DNA of 64,000 bases from Mangifera indica (Eukaryota; Streptophyta; Magnoliopsida; Sapindales; Anacardiaceae): NCBI RefSeq assembly GCF_011075055.1, contig NC_058147.1, forward strand, positions 558,001 to 622,000, given 5' to 3'. Below the pieces are notes generated by a model. It was given only the letters and a program-made list of their open reading frames with translations, ran no database searches and was not told the origin of the DNA. Made by a program: the position numbers and the translations under genes. Shown in pieces: positions 37,090-51,218 of the stretch; position 1 is the stretch's first letter; each line of letters begins with the position of its first letter.

Positions 37090-40000
37090 AACTCGGTCGA
37101 GTTTTGACTCAGAAGGAACCCAGCTGCTGAGCTGTCTTGTGTAAAATCTTAAAATGATGAAAGAAGAAGAATATAGATTCTCTCTCTATGGGAGAGAGTT
37201 TTGTTTGTGTCTGAGAATGCACACGTGTGGGAAAGTGAAAGAGAGAGAGAGAGAAAGAGATCTAATCAGAGCAGACTGGAGAGGTCTTGCAATCCCTCTG
37301 TCTGTCTCCCTGCGTTTCCTTCTACTGTAGAAAAATGTCCTTTTTCACCGTGAGAGATATTTTTGTCCAACAACTCTCTTTTAACTTCTCGCGATATTTT
37401 AGTTACCATTCACGCGCCAACCTGCCTTTACAAAGAGATTCGAACTGAACCTGAACATGGTGGGTTGTCTTCGGTTTCAATCTTAAACAGTTAGTTTAAA
37501 CTCCTGTAAACCGGTAAAAAAATGATACTGGAGCTTGCTGACTTTGAGATAGATTCTGTCACTCACCAGATGAATAATTTCGTGGAATAAGAAATTTAGT
37601 TGGGTTTGGGATGAGTTGAATTCTAAATTATATTTAATTCTAATCAAATTAAATTACATAGTAATAAAATTATTAAGTAAATATTATTAAATAAATCTTA
37701 ATTTTTATTATCATTTTAAACTTAATATATATTTTAACATATTAAATACATTTAATTAAAATAATGTATAAGATTCTATTATTAATATTAATCAAACAAA
37801 TATTTGACTTGTGAAAATTATTATTGTATTTAATTGATAATAATAAATTAATATTATTATAATTAAATAACTTTAAAAAATTATCGAACATAAATTAATA
37901 TTATATTTATTTAAACTGGAATATCTTCTATTAAATATTTGCTTTGCAAATTTCTTAAAATATTTTTTATATTAATAATATATTTAAATTTTTTTATAAT
38001 ATCAATTATGAAATTAACTAATTACATATCTTATAGATGAAATTATATCCATTTTAGATAGATATATGTCAAATAGGAAAAATTTTAAAAATAATGAGCC
38101 TAAATGTGGATCAAATATGCATATAAAAGGATGTTACGATTGATTGTGTATAAAGGCACCGTATATACACCCACAAGCATGACCATAATTTGGACACTAA
38201 ACTCATTGGGAGGTTTATTATAGGATTCAAAATCGTACTTACCAACAAATTTGAGTATAAGAAAGAGTGACAAATGGGTGCGATTTTTTCATGCCACCGT
38301 TTTTTTCATTCATAATCCTTTAAATTACATATTAAAAATTGCAAATGACCGAATTTAAAACGAAATCAAAATCAAATCCTTTGGGATTATATTTTTCAAA
38401 TTCGTAGATGATAAGAGAAAATTGAGTTTATATACAAAGACATTCTCTTCTTCAAAATGACAAGTAACAGTATATAGATATTATCATTAATATATAAATT
38501 AATTTTTATTATTAATATTAATAAATTTTTATCATTTTTAAAAGGCCGATAGCTTAGGAAAGCAAGACTTACCTGGTTATAAGCAAAGCCAAAGTGGGCA
38601 GGTCTTGATAAGAGACAGTTTAGCAGTTTGTTATTGACTCCATTTTCAGAAAAAAGGGCTGCTTAGATTAGGTTAGATGTTTTGTTCATGCACGTAAATG
38701 GTTGATGTTGAATATAAGAAGACAGCTACCAAGTCTGTTTTTCAACTAATCTAATCCACAGCACTGAAACATTGCGGAAATTTAGCACACGTCTAGAAGA
38801 CAAATTCAGAATAATCACTGCGATTTCCTCCTAAGAGAAAATGAGTTAAGAGTAGGGGTTGATTCAATTAGAGTTAAATTAGAACAAAAGACACTATGAG
38901 TTTAGCTTGAATGTAAAATAGTTAGCTCAAACTTAAGTTCAACTTACTCAAGCAAGGAAACAGTAATACCAAAAGGAAAATTGTCAAAAAAAAATCATTT
39001 GAGAAAATGAGAAATTCCTATCGTAAGAGAATAAAAACTAATTATTAATTTGACAAATTTCTGTGCAACAACACTAATAAGGTGTCAATTTCGAACTGAC
39101 CCTTATTAACTTGAGCTCAACTCATATGAGTCAAATACTGAGTCAAAACCAAATTAATTCAATTCGAATCTAACCCTACTCAAGAGTATAAACTAAGTAA
39201 TAAAACAAGCTTAAAGTGGGGACCAAAACACAAAAGGTGCAAATGATACAACAACAATCCAGCTGGAGCACACACCTAGCCTCCTCATACGCTCCCATAT
39301 TCACATCAAAGAGTAGAAGTAGAATATTTACTATCCCTAATTGCTCCCCCTGTTTGCTTTAAGCTCAAATTTTGAAAATGAATTCATGATCATTTTATGG
39401 AAACAACATTTGGAAAAGAGATCAAAAGTGTGTTAGTTATTGTTTTCTCAAAATAAATGTGAACTGGAAAGAATAAAACATAAAAGGCATCTTTTCTCTG
39501 TTTTGTATTTTCAAATTTTTAATGAAACATTGAAATCTTGTTTTTGATGTTTTCTATTTTGAAAAAGGGAAACAGGGAGTAAAACTAATATTACACATTT
39601 TCTAAAATAATCAGAGAATCAGAACAGGAAGAAACAAAAACAACACTAACCAATAGGGGTGAATATAGGAACCAAAAAATCCAAATCGTTGGATACCTGG
39701 TGTTTCAATTCCTATCTGAAACCAACCTATCCCAAGTAAGTTCCAGTTCTACCATTTCTAAGGAACCAAAACTGACCCGAAAACTGAATGTAGAGCAAAT
39801 TTAGGGTACCTAGCTGATGAAACCTTTTTTTTTTTTCAAATTTGCTTAACCAAAATGATGATGTTTTGTTCATTTTTTGCCTGTAGTTGATACAAACATC
39901 GGTGGAGGCATAGGGGGAGAAGAGATTGGTGTTGGTGGTGATGAAATCAAGGGTGGCTATCTTGACAGAGAGGGTAAAAGTAAAAGGGACTGGGTCATTA

Positions 40001-40971
40001 CTGAAAGGACTAAGAGAAATGGCATGAGAGTGAACAGTGTTGAGAGAGCCATTGTTTAGAGAAAAGCTTACCCGGGGAGAGGGAGATTGAATTGAGATGA
40101 TAAAGAAGCACAGTTCCGGGAGAAAGAACGCAAAAATTGTTTTAGGAAGAAGCATAGTGCCAGGAGGAAAAATAAAATTTTCAATAGGGGAAGAAAAAAG
40201 TTGTTTGTGTGAACTGGTTGGTTCTGAATCCAAATCTGGTTTCTGCTTTATAGCAAGGCATCCGGTTCCACTCACCCCTTATGACCAAACCCAATTGGTC
40301 CACAAAATATCTACCCAAAAGCTACTCCCCCGTTGCAATGATCTTAAACTCATCTAATGAATAAGCTTGACACCTACAAGGATTCAAAATAAATCCACTG
40401 AGGCAATACAACAGGAAAAAGTCACAAATCCACCAAGGATAGTTAATGCTGCAGCTAAATTAAAATCACAACCTCCCTTAGGCAACTGGGGAATTGTATA
40501 AAATAAATTCAACCAGACTTACCTTGGCATTGTTCTTCTTTTTCACATATCTGAAGCACCTTAAATTAGGATGCTTTAGGCAGCAGAGAGAGAGCAGTGA
40601 ATATTCAACTACTTGGTTAATTTTCCCCGTTTACCCCCTAGGCAATGCCAACTCATTAACCTGCAACTGATGGTAAACAAAGACTCTTCTAATATTGCTG
40701 AAATGTAACTGGATAAATCACAATTCGAACACTTGCCTTACAAATAGACAAATTGAGCAAATATTGCCTCCCAAACAATGGTTCTAAATCCATTGTTGAC
40801 TAAGACAAGAAATGTGCTCAAAATTCTACCTTTCAAAAGGCACACACACATATATTTTATAAGAGGAATCTCTCTTTAACAATTTGTTTACAGATAACTG
40901 CACTACAAAAGCAAAAAACAATGGCAAAAGTACAAGGATTACGAGATTTTGAGATAAAGGACGTGCTGGCA
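37090..40971. other. Intergenic, AT-rich, with one decayed element
   Basis: The first 200 bp are the BSK1-type 5' UTR/promoter with GA-rich tracts (about 37,180-37,260). From 37,600 to 38,050 the sequence is extremely AT-rich. One repeat element lies at 38852-39179. No gene is convincing. The 182-codon frame at 39727-40275 (-) is unrecognised. Confidence 0.5.
38852..39179. mobile_element. Possible MITE with GTAGGGGTTGATTC ends
   Basis: The left end GTAGGGGTTGATTCAATT and the complement of the right end (GTAGGGTTAGATTCGAATT) form an imperfect inverted repeat. Flanks TTAAGA and TCAAGA are similar but do not prove a target duplication. The interior contains words such as AGCTCAAACTTAAGTTCAAC seen in other intergenic repeats here. 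Confidence 0.5.
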
Positions 40972-43900
40972 TCACTTGACTGAACTTCTTTCTTCAATTA
41001 GTACGTGAAGCTCATCGTAAGCCTGTTTGGAGTTGACAGCGAATTTCTCAATGGCCATGAAAATCTGTTTTAGACTAGAATGCATACTACCACTCCCTTC
41101 CCTAGCCAAAAGAATCATCCTTCTGTCTCGAGCTTGTATGACCTTCTGGATTTTTTGCTCCTCCCTCTCCATGATCTTAACTTGTCTTTCCACATCCTTG
41201 TTGGTGATTACCATTTGCTGCAGGTCTACTTTATGATGCTCCAAGAGTTGATTTACACATGCAGAGAAATCATAGATGGCTTCAGTCACTTCTTTTTCAG
41301 ATAGTGTATCCATGGCTTGTGACCACTGATAAGCTATCACAAACACAGGGGGTGCTCCAATCCTACCAGGAGAGAAGGGCACTATACCATCAGGAGTTAC
41401 CTCAGGTTCATATCGAAGACATTTCATTAGCCAACCATTCAAGGCTTTGACATAACATTTTTGTGCTTCAATCCAATTGGAGAAGTTTAGGTTACAATTT
41501 TGCAGCTCAAACTTGAGTTTTATGGCAAATTCAAGATGAGCATGGTCAAGCTTTGCATTTGATGCAATGGCATCTAAAGCTTTGGCTTCCAAAACTGTTT
41601 GTGACTGACACCTATGACATTCAAGCATACATTTCCACATTTCAAGTAACCTGCTGACACCATATATAAGCCACAATTATACAAAATAAAAGCATTAGCA
41701 GCAAGAAAACTTCAATATAAAGGTTGTCACATGCCACTGAAACTTAGGAAAGGAAGAAAGGAAAAAAAAAAGTGGTCAGATAGAAACCATCTCATTTAGG
41801 TATTAAGAATGCATGCACGACCTTCAATCACAAATGGGGAAAGATAAACCAAATCTTCATATAAAGCTAAGCACAGTTTATGCTTCCATTATCAATGCTT
41901 CCTCAAGTTCCTAGTAGTGCAAACAAGAGAGAAGGAATGGACAAGAGTAATCTAAAATTTAAATGTACCTCTGAACCAAATCCCTGATGTGCAGCCACAA
42001 TTCTTCATCCCTCAGCTTATTTATAGCAATAGACATCTTGTCGATGACGTGAATTGCAATTTTGATTCTAGTAGATAAAGTCCTGAGCATGGTTCGAACT
42101 GCATCAACTTTAAGAGTTTCAGCACCTTTCTCATCCATACTTTTCATCTGCCTACACTTCCTCGCATAAAGTAGGCGTAATTTTTCCTCAGCCTTGAAAC
42201 ACAGAGCACAATCTTAATTTGCATATCCAACATACAAAAGACAAAAGAAATCTGAGAGAATGCAGTATTCTGATGCTTGCTTTCATCATTAACAATGGAG
42301 AATTGCTCTACCTTATGGCCATGACTTGATTTTCTTTTCGTCACAAATTGTAATTTTCTTAGTTCATTATAGAGATTTTTCAGAGTGTTTCTTTTAACAG
42401 CGTAAAACATAGAGGTAAGGAAAGATTATTTTAACCAGAGACACAAGCATATGCCCCACTGTTGAATATTCCTGAGGATTCATCTTTTGGATGGAAGGTA
42501 GAGCTTTGACTCATCGACTGGTGAATTTAAGTCCCAGAATTAAACAAAAGTTATCACCATGAGATTGCAGAATGATATAATAAAGATATGGCATCCATAC
42601 TTAGTTCTCACCCAAAAAAAAAAAAAATTGAGTTGACAGGGCAGAAATATGGACCGGAACTGGAAGCATGCGAAGTAGATTAACTTAAAAAATAAACTGA
42701 TAAACAAGTTAAAATTTGCAATTCACGGAGAACTTCTAGAGCATACTGACTTGATCATTCCAGCATAATTACAGAAGCATTCATTTAATTATAGAAGTTT
42801 ATGCCCCTCAAATTTAAAGTAAGTCAACTTGGTAGTAAATTTAAAAGCATAAATAAAATTTTATTCAAAACAAACATAAATATATAGAAATAAACATATT
42901 CGGAATATTCATAGAGTTTAGAAAATTTTAACAATTTGAATTTGGGTTATAGCCCTGACAAGTTATGTCAGATAATGTAACAAAGTGATGCTAATCTTGT
43001 CCATCTACATACAATTCATAAAAAGTTAACGTTGCCATGAAACATCAACATCAACATCAACATCAAACTTTGAATTCACCGACAAATTCCTCTGTTCACT
43101 GATTTAGCGAGAATAACAAAAAAGAAAAAGGGCAAAGGTAAATACAAAATTAAAGAGACTTGGACCACTGTAAAGGCAAGCATACCTTAACTTCATCATA
43201 GAGTTTTCTCTCCCATAGGCACAGTTTCTTCAGAGTTGCAGTCAGATTCTTTGAATTCAGAACCACATCGTCCCCCAAACCTTGATAATTGATATATGTA
43301 GATGCCACCATTCTCGATGGACTCACCGCGTGCAACATCTTTGAGGATACTACAAAAAAAAAAAAATAAAGCTTTGAACACTTATTAACTAATTCAAATC
43401 TCCAAAATCCTTAATTACTGAACGAATTAGAAATTACCTTGACCGTAGACAGAAAATTTTTTATGATAACGAAATCTACAGGCATCAAACATTTTCAAAA
43501 CCTCATTACCAGACTCAGATGCTTTTTCAAACTGAACCTGTACTTCTCTCATAACCTCGGAGACACCTCGTTGACCATTGTGATTACTACTTTTTGATTC
43601 AGACTCCTCCGAACGCTCTTTCTCTGAGATTACCTTCTTTTTCTCCACATCATCACCCTTCTCTTTCGCCAAAGAAGGCAGAGCCTTGTCACTTCCAGCT
43701 GAAACTTGTTCATGTTTTTGTTTTTTCTCGTCAGCTTCTACGTCTTGTTGTGAATCACGAGTAACGCCGTACGGATTGTCATATTTCTCGAGTGGCTCAA
43801 AGAAGTTCAAGAAATCCCAAGAGGAGCCGCTTGGAGTTGGAGGCGGTGGCGTTTTGGACGCCCAATCACGACCACTCATTTCACCGTTATACCGGTAACT

Positions 43901-44293
43901 TCTAGAATTGTCGTTATAATTCATAGACACGAACGTATTAAAATAGTTGGAATAATTACGGTCATATGATTCAAAATCTTTAATTCTATCTTCATCTTCG
44001 GAGTCGGAATCGAACTGAATATGTGAATCTGAGGTTAAACTCGATGGAGACCGGTCAGGTGGAGAAGATTTCGATAATTTGGCAGGAGGATCACCGTTGG
44101 ATGGAATATTAACTTCCTGATTGTCGAACAACTGATGAAGCGTGGAGCCAAGCGTCTTGAGAGACTGCATATAGGCCACGTGCGCATCGGCCAGGGCGTA
44201 GCTATGCTGTAGCGCGTCTTCCAGGAAATTACAGCGATCACGGCACAGAGCGATGGCAGGGAGGCCGTCAAGCTTCGACGTGTTGCAACCCAT
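40972..44293 (-). CDS. DUF630/DUF632 protein (NRG2-related family)
   Basis: Four exons (43438-44293, 43186-43349, 41969-42192, 40972-41650) join in phase to 640 residues. The N-terminus MGCNTSKLDGLPAIALCRDR is the DUF630 signature, with Gly2 and Cys3 suited to myristoylation and palmitoylation. A long acidic and proline-rich linker follows (including KTPPPPTPSGSSWDFLNFF, the usual conserved patch). Then comes DUF632, starting near VSEVMREVQVQFEKASESG and running through the helical segments AKLDHAHLEFAIKLKFELQNCN and WLMKCLRYEPE. The related Arabidopsis NRG2 acts in nitrate signalling; this shorter paralogue's role is unknown. The first ATG in good context was chosen; a longer in-frame opening upstream has no family similarity. 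Length fits the shorter members of the family. Confidence 0.88.
43041..43067. repeat. ACATCA hexanucleotide microsatellite
   Basis: About four copies of ACATCA lie in the second intron of the DUF630/DUF632 gene. Confidence 0.85.
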
Positions 44294-46686
44294 GACTGAC
44301 ACGTGATTCTTAACGAACAAACAGCGTATGTAGCTACGTACGGTCGGTTTCAATTCTCGCCGAGAATTTGAAAACGCATTTAAAGCCGGTGACTCACGGC
44401 GGTATATGAGAGAGTAAGAGGGTGTAGTGGACTCTGATTTTTATAGAGGCAAAACGTGTGGCGGGATTTTTTATAACGTCTCTTTTACTGTTTTGACCTT
44501 TTTGCCCATGATTTTATTATAATTTGAATAAATAATTCGTCCTTAAAAGGTGATTTTACTTCTTATAATTACCTTTTTTGTCAATTACATTTGGCACATT
44601 TTGTCTTTCTATTGTTACAAACAAAGTTTCCGATAGGTCAAACGGTCTGTTTATGGAATTATCGGTTTAACTAAATTAAAATTTTAAAATAATTTTAGTC
44701 ATATTGAAGCCAACATGACCATCAAATTGATATGACAATTTCCTATTTGGAGATTGATTTTATGAATATTTTGCATAGATACTATCAATTATTAATTTAT
44801 AAATTTTATGGATAAAAACTATAATTCTATATAATTTGCGTAAAGATGAATTTAAGTAGAGTTAAATTAAATAGAAATTAATTTAAATTTGATTAAAATT
44901 TAGAATAATTTATTTGAGATATTAAATAAAAGAAAGGCAAATTCTCAGAGAAAAAGAAGAATAATGTAAATTTAGACAAACTATCCGAGACAGTCTCGTG
45001 TATTTGATTTAAGACGTTATGCAGTGAAGAGCTGTTACACTTTTGGCTACAATCAATTGGCAAATTGAAAATAGTTCGCTGCAGTATCATTGCATATGAT
45101 ATGAAGCACTAAATTCACCTAATTATGGCCACCATTATGGGTGGGTGATTTCAAAATAAAATCTTGCTGTTGCCTTGTCAAATCATTTGGATTCTTGTTC
45201 TGGATAGCTTTTTAAACATGCAACCATTGTCTTATCAATCACTATCTATGTTAATCCCATATTATAGTTAAACTTGAATTTAATACCCTTTGAATTAAAT
45301 TAAACTTAAATTAATCCAAACTGTAATTTAGTTTAACTCAAGTCTAATGCATGCCGTTTTTAACAGTGGAATTTTCGAATGGGAGACCTAAAAAGAATTT
45401 AAAACGGTGGAATTCCAACTCAGTAAAATTTGTCTGTACCCTGGCTCCTTTCTGTTTGTTTTTACGTGAGGAAGTATGGTCCTCTTCTGCCTTTTAGGCG
45501 GCTCTACCATATTATAACGAATCCCTGTGTCTCTTTCGCAACTGCCCCATAAGATATACAAAGTGAAAGTAACTAGTTTACACATGACTTGTGGCCCCCG
45601 TCGCCTTACTCCCCATCCTGCTCTTTTCATAGACAATTGGTGAAGGTGCTACTCACTTTCACAACCTCATTTCTAAAAACATGGCATGATCAAAGTGTTC
45701 TTTGTAAACTTTAACCACTCCATTTCTCTAATATTTGACCATAACTCCACGCCTCACTCATATGTTTATCAGGTATCACTTTCCTTATTTCTAATTTGAA
45801 TCACTTAAAAGGAAGATTTAGAATTGGATTTGATCCAAACTAAATATAAACAAAATTTAATTTTAAATATTGGTTCAAATTAAAAAAGAAAGTCAATTTC
45901 AAAATAATTTAAAATCAATAAATTGAAGTTCAAAATCAATTTAAAAATAATTTACCATAAATTGAATTAATATGACTCAAACTTAGCTCGTTATGTTAAA
46001 ACGAGTTTAATAATTGGTTTTAACTTGAACTTGAGCACATTATAGTTTCAATCTAAGGCGAATGGGCCAATGAATCTACTCCAATCCTCAACAAATTGTT
46101 TCGTAGAATTAATATAGTAAAGAGATGTTGTCAACCCTTTTTTGTTTTTCCTTTCTTCGTTGGTATCTTTGTTGTTAATAGATTAAATTCATCAAACTCC
46201 TAGCATTAAAAACAATCGTTATCTTTATATACATATTTTTCCCCTTGTAAAAAGATGCATAGAGAGCCCAAATAAACTAGTATTTAAAATGTAGGACAGA
46301 TTATAAAGATTTCGAAACTACATTAGCTCATACTGATGCTAGAGCTATAATATGGGTAAGATTTGATCTTACTTAAATTTAGAATGAATAAATTAAGTTT
46401 GAGTTAAGAATTAAAATTGTTTTTTGATAATACAAGTGAAGCTTGAATCAATTCAAATGTTTGGTTTCGAATAAGTTAGTATCGAATACGAAATTAAATT
46501 CCCGTATGTATCTAAGAGGTTCAAAAGAAAAAGAGGGAAGCCTTTTATCGGGACAGAAAATTAAACGCCACTTCAACTTTTCGAGGGTATGTAGTGGTAG
46601 CTCTCTAGAGCATCAAAGGCGTTTCCTTTCTTTTTATAAAGGAAATTTGTAATTTTTTGGCACAATTCCGAACTCCTTTTGCTCTC

Positions 46687-46795
46687 TACTAATAGTGGAC
46701 TGTGGTCCATTTAAATTGCAAAAAGAATCAATTCTACTTTCGCCCTTTACAAATAGTGGGCTGTGGTCCATTAGAATTGGATAAATAATCTGAGG
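46687..46795. repeat. Short tandem duplication
   Basis: A segment containing AATAGTGGACTGTGGTCCAT (46691 onward) recurs as AATAGTGGGCTGTGGTCCAT about 60 bp later, with the following AAATTG / GAATTG context. The two copies are diverged. Confidence 0.7.
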
Positions 46796-46869
46796 TCCAT
46801 AAGCACTTAATTTGGTTAATAAGAGTACTATTATTGCATATAAATCATATCATAGCAACATTGAAACTA

Positions 46870-47266
46870 CAGGTGGGTTCAAACTTCGATCCTGCTTGAA
46901 CTTAGATTATTGTTCAGTTCGGTTTGAACCTTTTCATTAACACGACAAGAGTAGATTTGAGTTAAGTCAAATCTAAGAATCAATTCAAATTTGATTTGAA
47001 TTTAGAACAATTAACTTGATATTGAACTTGGCTAGTTTGAGATAGTTGTTCAATGACACCAAAGAAAAAGAAAAATTATCAGAAAAGAAAAATCATCATT
47101 AAAAAAGAAAAAAAATCTTAAATGTGGCAAGCTCCAATGCAGCAACATTAACATGTTGTCAATCTTGAGTCAAGATCAATGAGCTCAAGCACTAGCTCAA
47201 ACTTGGCTCTTATGAACCAAACAACAGTCTAAGCTCGAACTAGTTTAGATCGATTCCACCCCTAGG
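46870..47266. mobile_element. Possible MITE with AGGGGTGG-type ends
   Basis: The left end AGGTGGGTTCAAACTTCGAT and the complement of the right end (AGGGGTGGAATCGATC) are loosely inverted. The interior is rich in TTGAATT and GAGCTCAAG words. No target duplication was confirmed. Confidence 0.4.
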
Positions 47267-48908
47267 TATCTGCATTGTCTCACTGCAGCTCACCTTGTCA
47301 ACAATCATTTTCTTTTTTTCGATGATTCTTCATTTCTTTTTTAACAATTTGAACGAGTCAAACTTAAACCAAACATGAGTTAACCCTTAGTCGGATTTAT
47401 CTCAACTCGATTTTATCTCTAACTGGAACAATACCTAAATGTTCATAACAACTCACCAACGTGTGTAACATAAATGGCCAATGACAAGAGGGGATTGACT
47501 TCAATTATCCGTGGACCAGGGCCCCAAATTTCTTAATAATCAAAGAAAAGACATGGAGATGCTAAGCACTTAATGAAAAGGGACCACATTCTCTTTATTC
47601 TCTTTTTTGTTAGGACGGCCTAACATGTTGCAGTCTTGAGCTAAAATATGCTGTCAATGGCAGCGGAGAATCCTGATTCATGAACTGAGTAGCAGGGAAA
47701 CAAGGCCAATTATATGAAGCATTATGGTTCTTTTCACAGCTCATGATTGGGCTTTTATTATACTTCACAGAAATTCTACTTATACAATTTCATTATATTG
47801 AGCAAAACCAATTTGGGTTCAAATTTATGTTTAGTTTAAACAAGTTAAATTAGAGTTAAACTCCAGTTTGATTGAAATTGGGTAGAATTGGATTCGAATC
47901 AAAGCATCTCGGCATGACTAGGTGTTTATTTAAGTCAAATTTGAATTGGAGCTTGAGTGTGACAGTTTGTTTTGAGTTTAATTTGAATCCTCTTTTATTA
48001 TATTATTCATCTCATTAATAATATTATTAATCTTGTTGGTGATACTATACACCATCCCATTGGAATCCTTCAACAACTTCTTTGGTTAGCTCGAATGCAC
48101 TTAAGCACATCATTTAGGGTTCATGATGAGTTTGAGTCCATTATCGGACTCTAATCAGCTCTAATCCAGCTTTCAGATTGAGGGCTCGCCGATGTCACCA
48201 CACTTGATCTCTTCTCGCTGGGGATTCCTCTTCTTCTATGGCAATTATTCTTTCGTCCTCGGCAAGTCTTCCCTTCTTTTAACGACTCGTCTTTTTCTTC
48301 TATGATGTTATTGTTTGCCAAACTCAATCCCGAGCTGGCCATTAAAACTTCAAGCCGACTAAGCTTGACCTTGCGAAGTTAGCTGCGCTTCTACTTGAAT
48401 CTACGCCTAGCTACTAGCAAACCATGTGCTTCTTTGCTACAGTTGCGGACTTTGTATTTTGTTTTCATGTTCCTTTCTCTCAGGTGCACTAATATAATTA
48501 ACTCAGCACTCCCAGATGATATCCAATTACTAAGTAAATTTCAAAATGAATATCTCTGAATACTCAATAAAGAGAAATTGTAATGGCGAATTAGAAGTAA
48601 AATATACAAGAACCAATTGTACTTCATTTTAAGATTTATGAAACATGACTGAAGAAAATCAATTTACGAAAATTCCAAACTGTACAAAGTTCCATTCCAT
48701 TTACATTCACATGATCTGCAGACTGGTTTCGAAGAATTTCATTTTGTTCTAAGTAATTGAAACATAAGGAAAGCGAAACAAGGCTAGATTTGAAACAAGT
48801 TGCTTGAGTTTTAGCTGAATTCAAACTTCAACTCGTTAAATTTGAACTGATCTCGAACTGGGTCTTTTTCATGCTTGATCCGAATCAAATTGAATCCAGT
48901 CCAACTCT

Positions 48909-49814
48909 CTAATGGTGCGTGAGAGTGTTGAGTAGTGAAACCCTAGTGTTGATCAAGCTTCTAAATGCTTTTTCACTAACACTATCAACACTGCAGATAC
49001 AACCTTCTAAATGCTGCATTTTCTTCAATACCTTGTCAACATGTTCGTCATCTTTTTTTCTCAAACCCCACAAGATCTCTGCACTAACTTGTTGAAATTC
49101 TTCAATACTTTCTTCAACCTTGAGACTCTTAGCCCTCTTGCTTAACCTCAGCCCCATCCAAGAAGACTTTCTCGACGCAAATGATGATGAAATTCCACTA
49201 AAAAGAGCTTCTGTGACCAACAATGTCACTTCCACAGCTTCACAGACCACACCAGCCAACTCAGTGTTAGCAATATTCGACACCAACAGGGATCTTGGAA
49301 CTGGGTATTGCCCAATACATCGAATTGCTGATGCAAGTTTAACCATCTCTTTAGCAATCTTTTTTCTAGCTTTTAAATACAAAGCCACTCTTGAATCATC
49401 TTTCTTCCTTATAGCCACCTGTGCCGCAAGCTGCTCTTCTTTAAGAGCCAAAACTGACGTCTGAAAGATTCCATAAACGTCAACAAAGCGAAGAAAATCT
49501 TCTAGAAGCTTCTCGACCCACTGGTGCTGGTTACGAAGAGACTCCTGTGTTTGAGGGAGTTGGAGAATATCATCAAGAGAGTCGTGAACGTCTTTGAGAC
49601 GACGTAAGCCGTCACAGAGCCAAGCCGATGTTCGGTTTTCAGATTTGGAAGACCAGATTTTGAGCTCATTGATCTCAGTTTTGATCTGGGAAATCAAAGG
49701 ATGTGATCTGCATGGAAGACTGACGGATCTTACGTGATGAGATATAGGCGGTTTCGATGGACGGTTGGGATGCTTGTTGGGAAATGAAAGAGAACGCTTG
49801 AAGACGCCCACCAT
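48909..49814 (-). CDS. DUF241 family protein
   Basis: This single-exon gene encodes 301 residues, the normal size of DUF241 proteins. The N-terminus is basic with RSVSLPCRSHPL, the typical family start. Next come a helical region (LRRLKDVHDSLDDILQLPQT, then the RFVDVYGIFQTSVLALKEE segment), a hydrophobic helix around VVCEAVEVTLLVTEALFSGI, and the C-terminal hallmark INTRVSLLNTLTHH. DUF241 members include BPS1-like and unnamed plant proteins whose molecular role is poorly known. The ATG at 49814 is the natural start. A shorter relative lies at 27365-27763. Confidence 0.88.
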   Translation of the reverse strand: MVGVFKRSLSFPNKHPNRPSKPPISHHVRSVSLPCRSHPLISQIKTEINELKIWSSKSENRTSAWLCDGLRRLKDVHDSLDDILQLPQTQESLRNQHQWVEKLLEDFLRFVDVYGIFQTSVLALKEEQLAAQVAIRKKDDSRVALYLKARKKIAKEMVKLASAIRCIGQYPVPRSLLVSNIANTELAGVVCEAVEVTLLVTEALFSGISSSFASRKSSWMGLRLSKRAKSLKVEESIEEFQQVSAEILWGLRKKDDEHVDKVLKKMQHLEGCICSVDSVSEKAFRSLINTRVSLLNTLTHH

Positions 49815-51130
49815 TTCTGTAGTAACAATGGTAATTTATTTCTTGTTTTTGCGAGGAAGAAATGGAATGAAGAAGAAGTATATAAAGGGAAGAAGAAGAC
49901 AACTGAGGCGCACGTACGCACGAGGGGGTTAGGAAGAAGAGACTTGATCCGCGAATAATTATAGCTGTTGTTGAAGCTTAATCATGTGGGAGGTTTGAGC
50001 TTGAAAACCGAGGCGTCAATGGGTTCCTTTTCCTGTGGAGAGCAGACACCACGTGGTTTTGACACCTGGCTTTCCTTCTACACTGATCATGCGACTCCAT
50101 GTTTTTTTATCTGTCCTTGCTGTCACTCCTGTCCAGGCTACTACCAAAAAAGAAAACAATGGAAACAAAACCTCGAGCCATTAACCCAATAACCAGGACA
50201 TATGTTTTTTTCCCCCACCCCTTGTTCCAGCTGGCTCTATTGTCAGTTCCATCAAGTTCGAAATGAATTGCTCTTAGTCGAGCTTTAGCTTAAATATCAA
50301 GGTTTAGTATTATCAAATTCAAATTAAAATTTTTGTGTGTTCTTATCAAACTCGTAAAAATTAAAAAAAAATCGATTAAAACTTGCCAAAACAAAATTCT
50401 TTTGTCAATTATAGATGATAATATAGATATTGAAACAATGTCTTTGTAATTCTATAACTAAACTTGAAATGATTTAAATTTGAATTCAAATATAATTCTA
50501 ACTAGTAAGCATTTATTGATTTGGGATATAACAACGGGCAATGGCATCCATAAGAGGCAAGCCGGCCGGCACCCATCCTTGGACCAATGTGGCAAGTTTA
50601 TGGTATGTCTCTGCATTAAATCAGTTTCAAAATTCAAATATATGGCGATAATGCGGTTCTATGGGTTGGCCTTCAACAAATCTGGACAGAACATGATAGT
50701 TCAGCCATCTCTATTTTAGTTTTCAATTTAACTCCCTTAGGAAACCCAACCAAACTGGAAAGAACACAAATACTCCAAACATGAACACATGAGCTCATGT
50801 TTTACAAAAAAAAATTCCATTCGAAAAAACCACAGGCAGAAGAAAATTGCAATATGAACATGTCTGAAGGCAGTGCCAGGCCGAATTAAGGAACGGCGAG
50901 ACCCGTGATATGGCTGAAGGTTTCTTGTGCAATGCCTTCTTAGGCTTTTAGTGGACCAACTTGTCATATTATAATATTTTTATTTTTAAATTTTATTTTA
51001 TTTCTTTTAGGCCGTATCAACCTAACCCGTAAAGTCACGGTACTATCCGCTCAACCCAACCTCACCCATTGGACATGTCTATATGAATGAATAAGCGGAC
51101 AAGATTTTTTTTTTTTAAATTGTTTTTTTT

Positions 51131-51218
51131 TTTAAGGAGCAAGCACATATATCACCTCACGGTACTATACAAGTTGATGCATTTTAAGGAGCAAGCACAG
51201 CTGTCACATATATCACCG
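51131..51218. repeat. Short direct repeat around TTTTAAGGAGCAAGCACA
   Basis: TTTAAGGAGCAAGCACATAT followed by ATCACCTC recurs about 50 bp later as TTTTAAGGAGCAAGCACAGC and CACATATATCACC. It looks like a local duplication. Confidence 0.65.

Larger units (their letters stand above)
44294..48908. other. Intergenic, low-complexity with scattered repeats
   Basis: No gene is convincing. Long AT-rich stretches repeat words such as TTGAATT and TCAAATT (45,800-46,050; 46,870-47,250; 47,800-48,000). A short tandem duplication lies at 46687-46795 and a probable MITE at 46870-47266. Frames at 45388-45636 (-) and 48151-48342 (-) are unrecognised. Confidence 0.5.

Noticed and set aside
39727..40275. A 182-codon minus-strand frame with Ser/Phe-rich composition
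   Set aside because: No domain is recognised, composition looks like translated AT-rich sequence, and no promoter or splice context supports it.
45388..45636. An 82-codon minus-strand frame
   Set aside because: No family resemblance, and no regulatory or splice context was found.
48151..48342. A 63-codon minus-strand frame beginning MASSGLSLANNN
   Set aside because: It has a plausible ATG but no recognised motif. Kept out of the gene list for lack of any second line of support.
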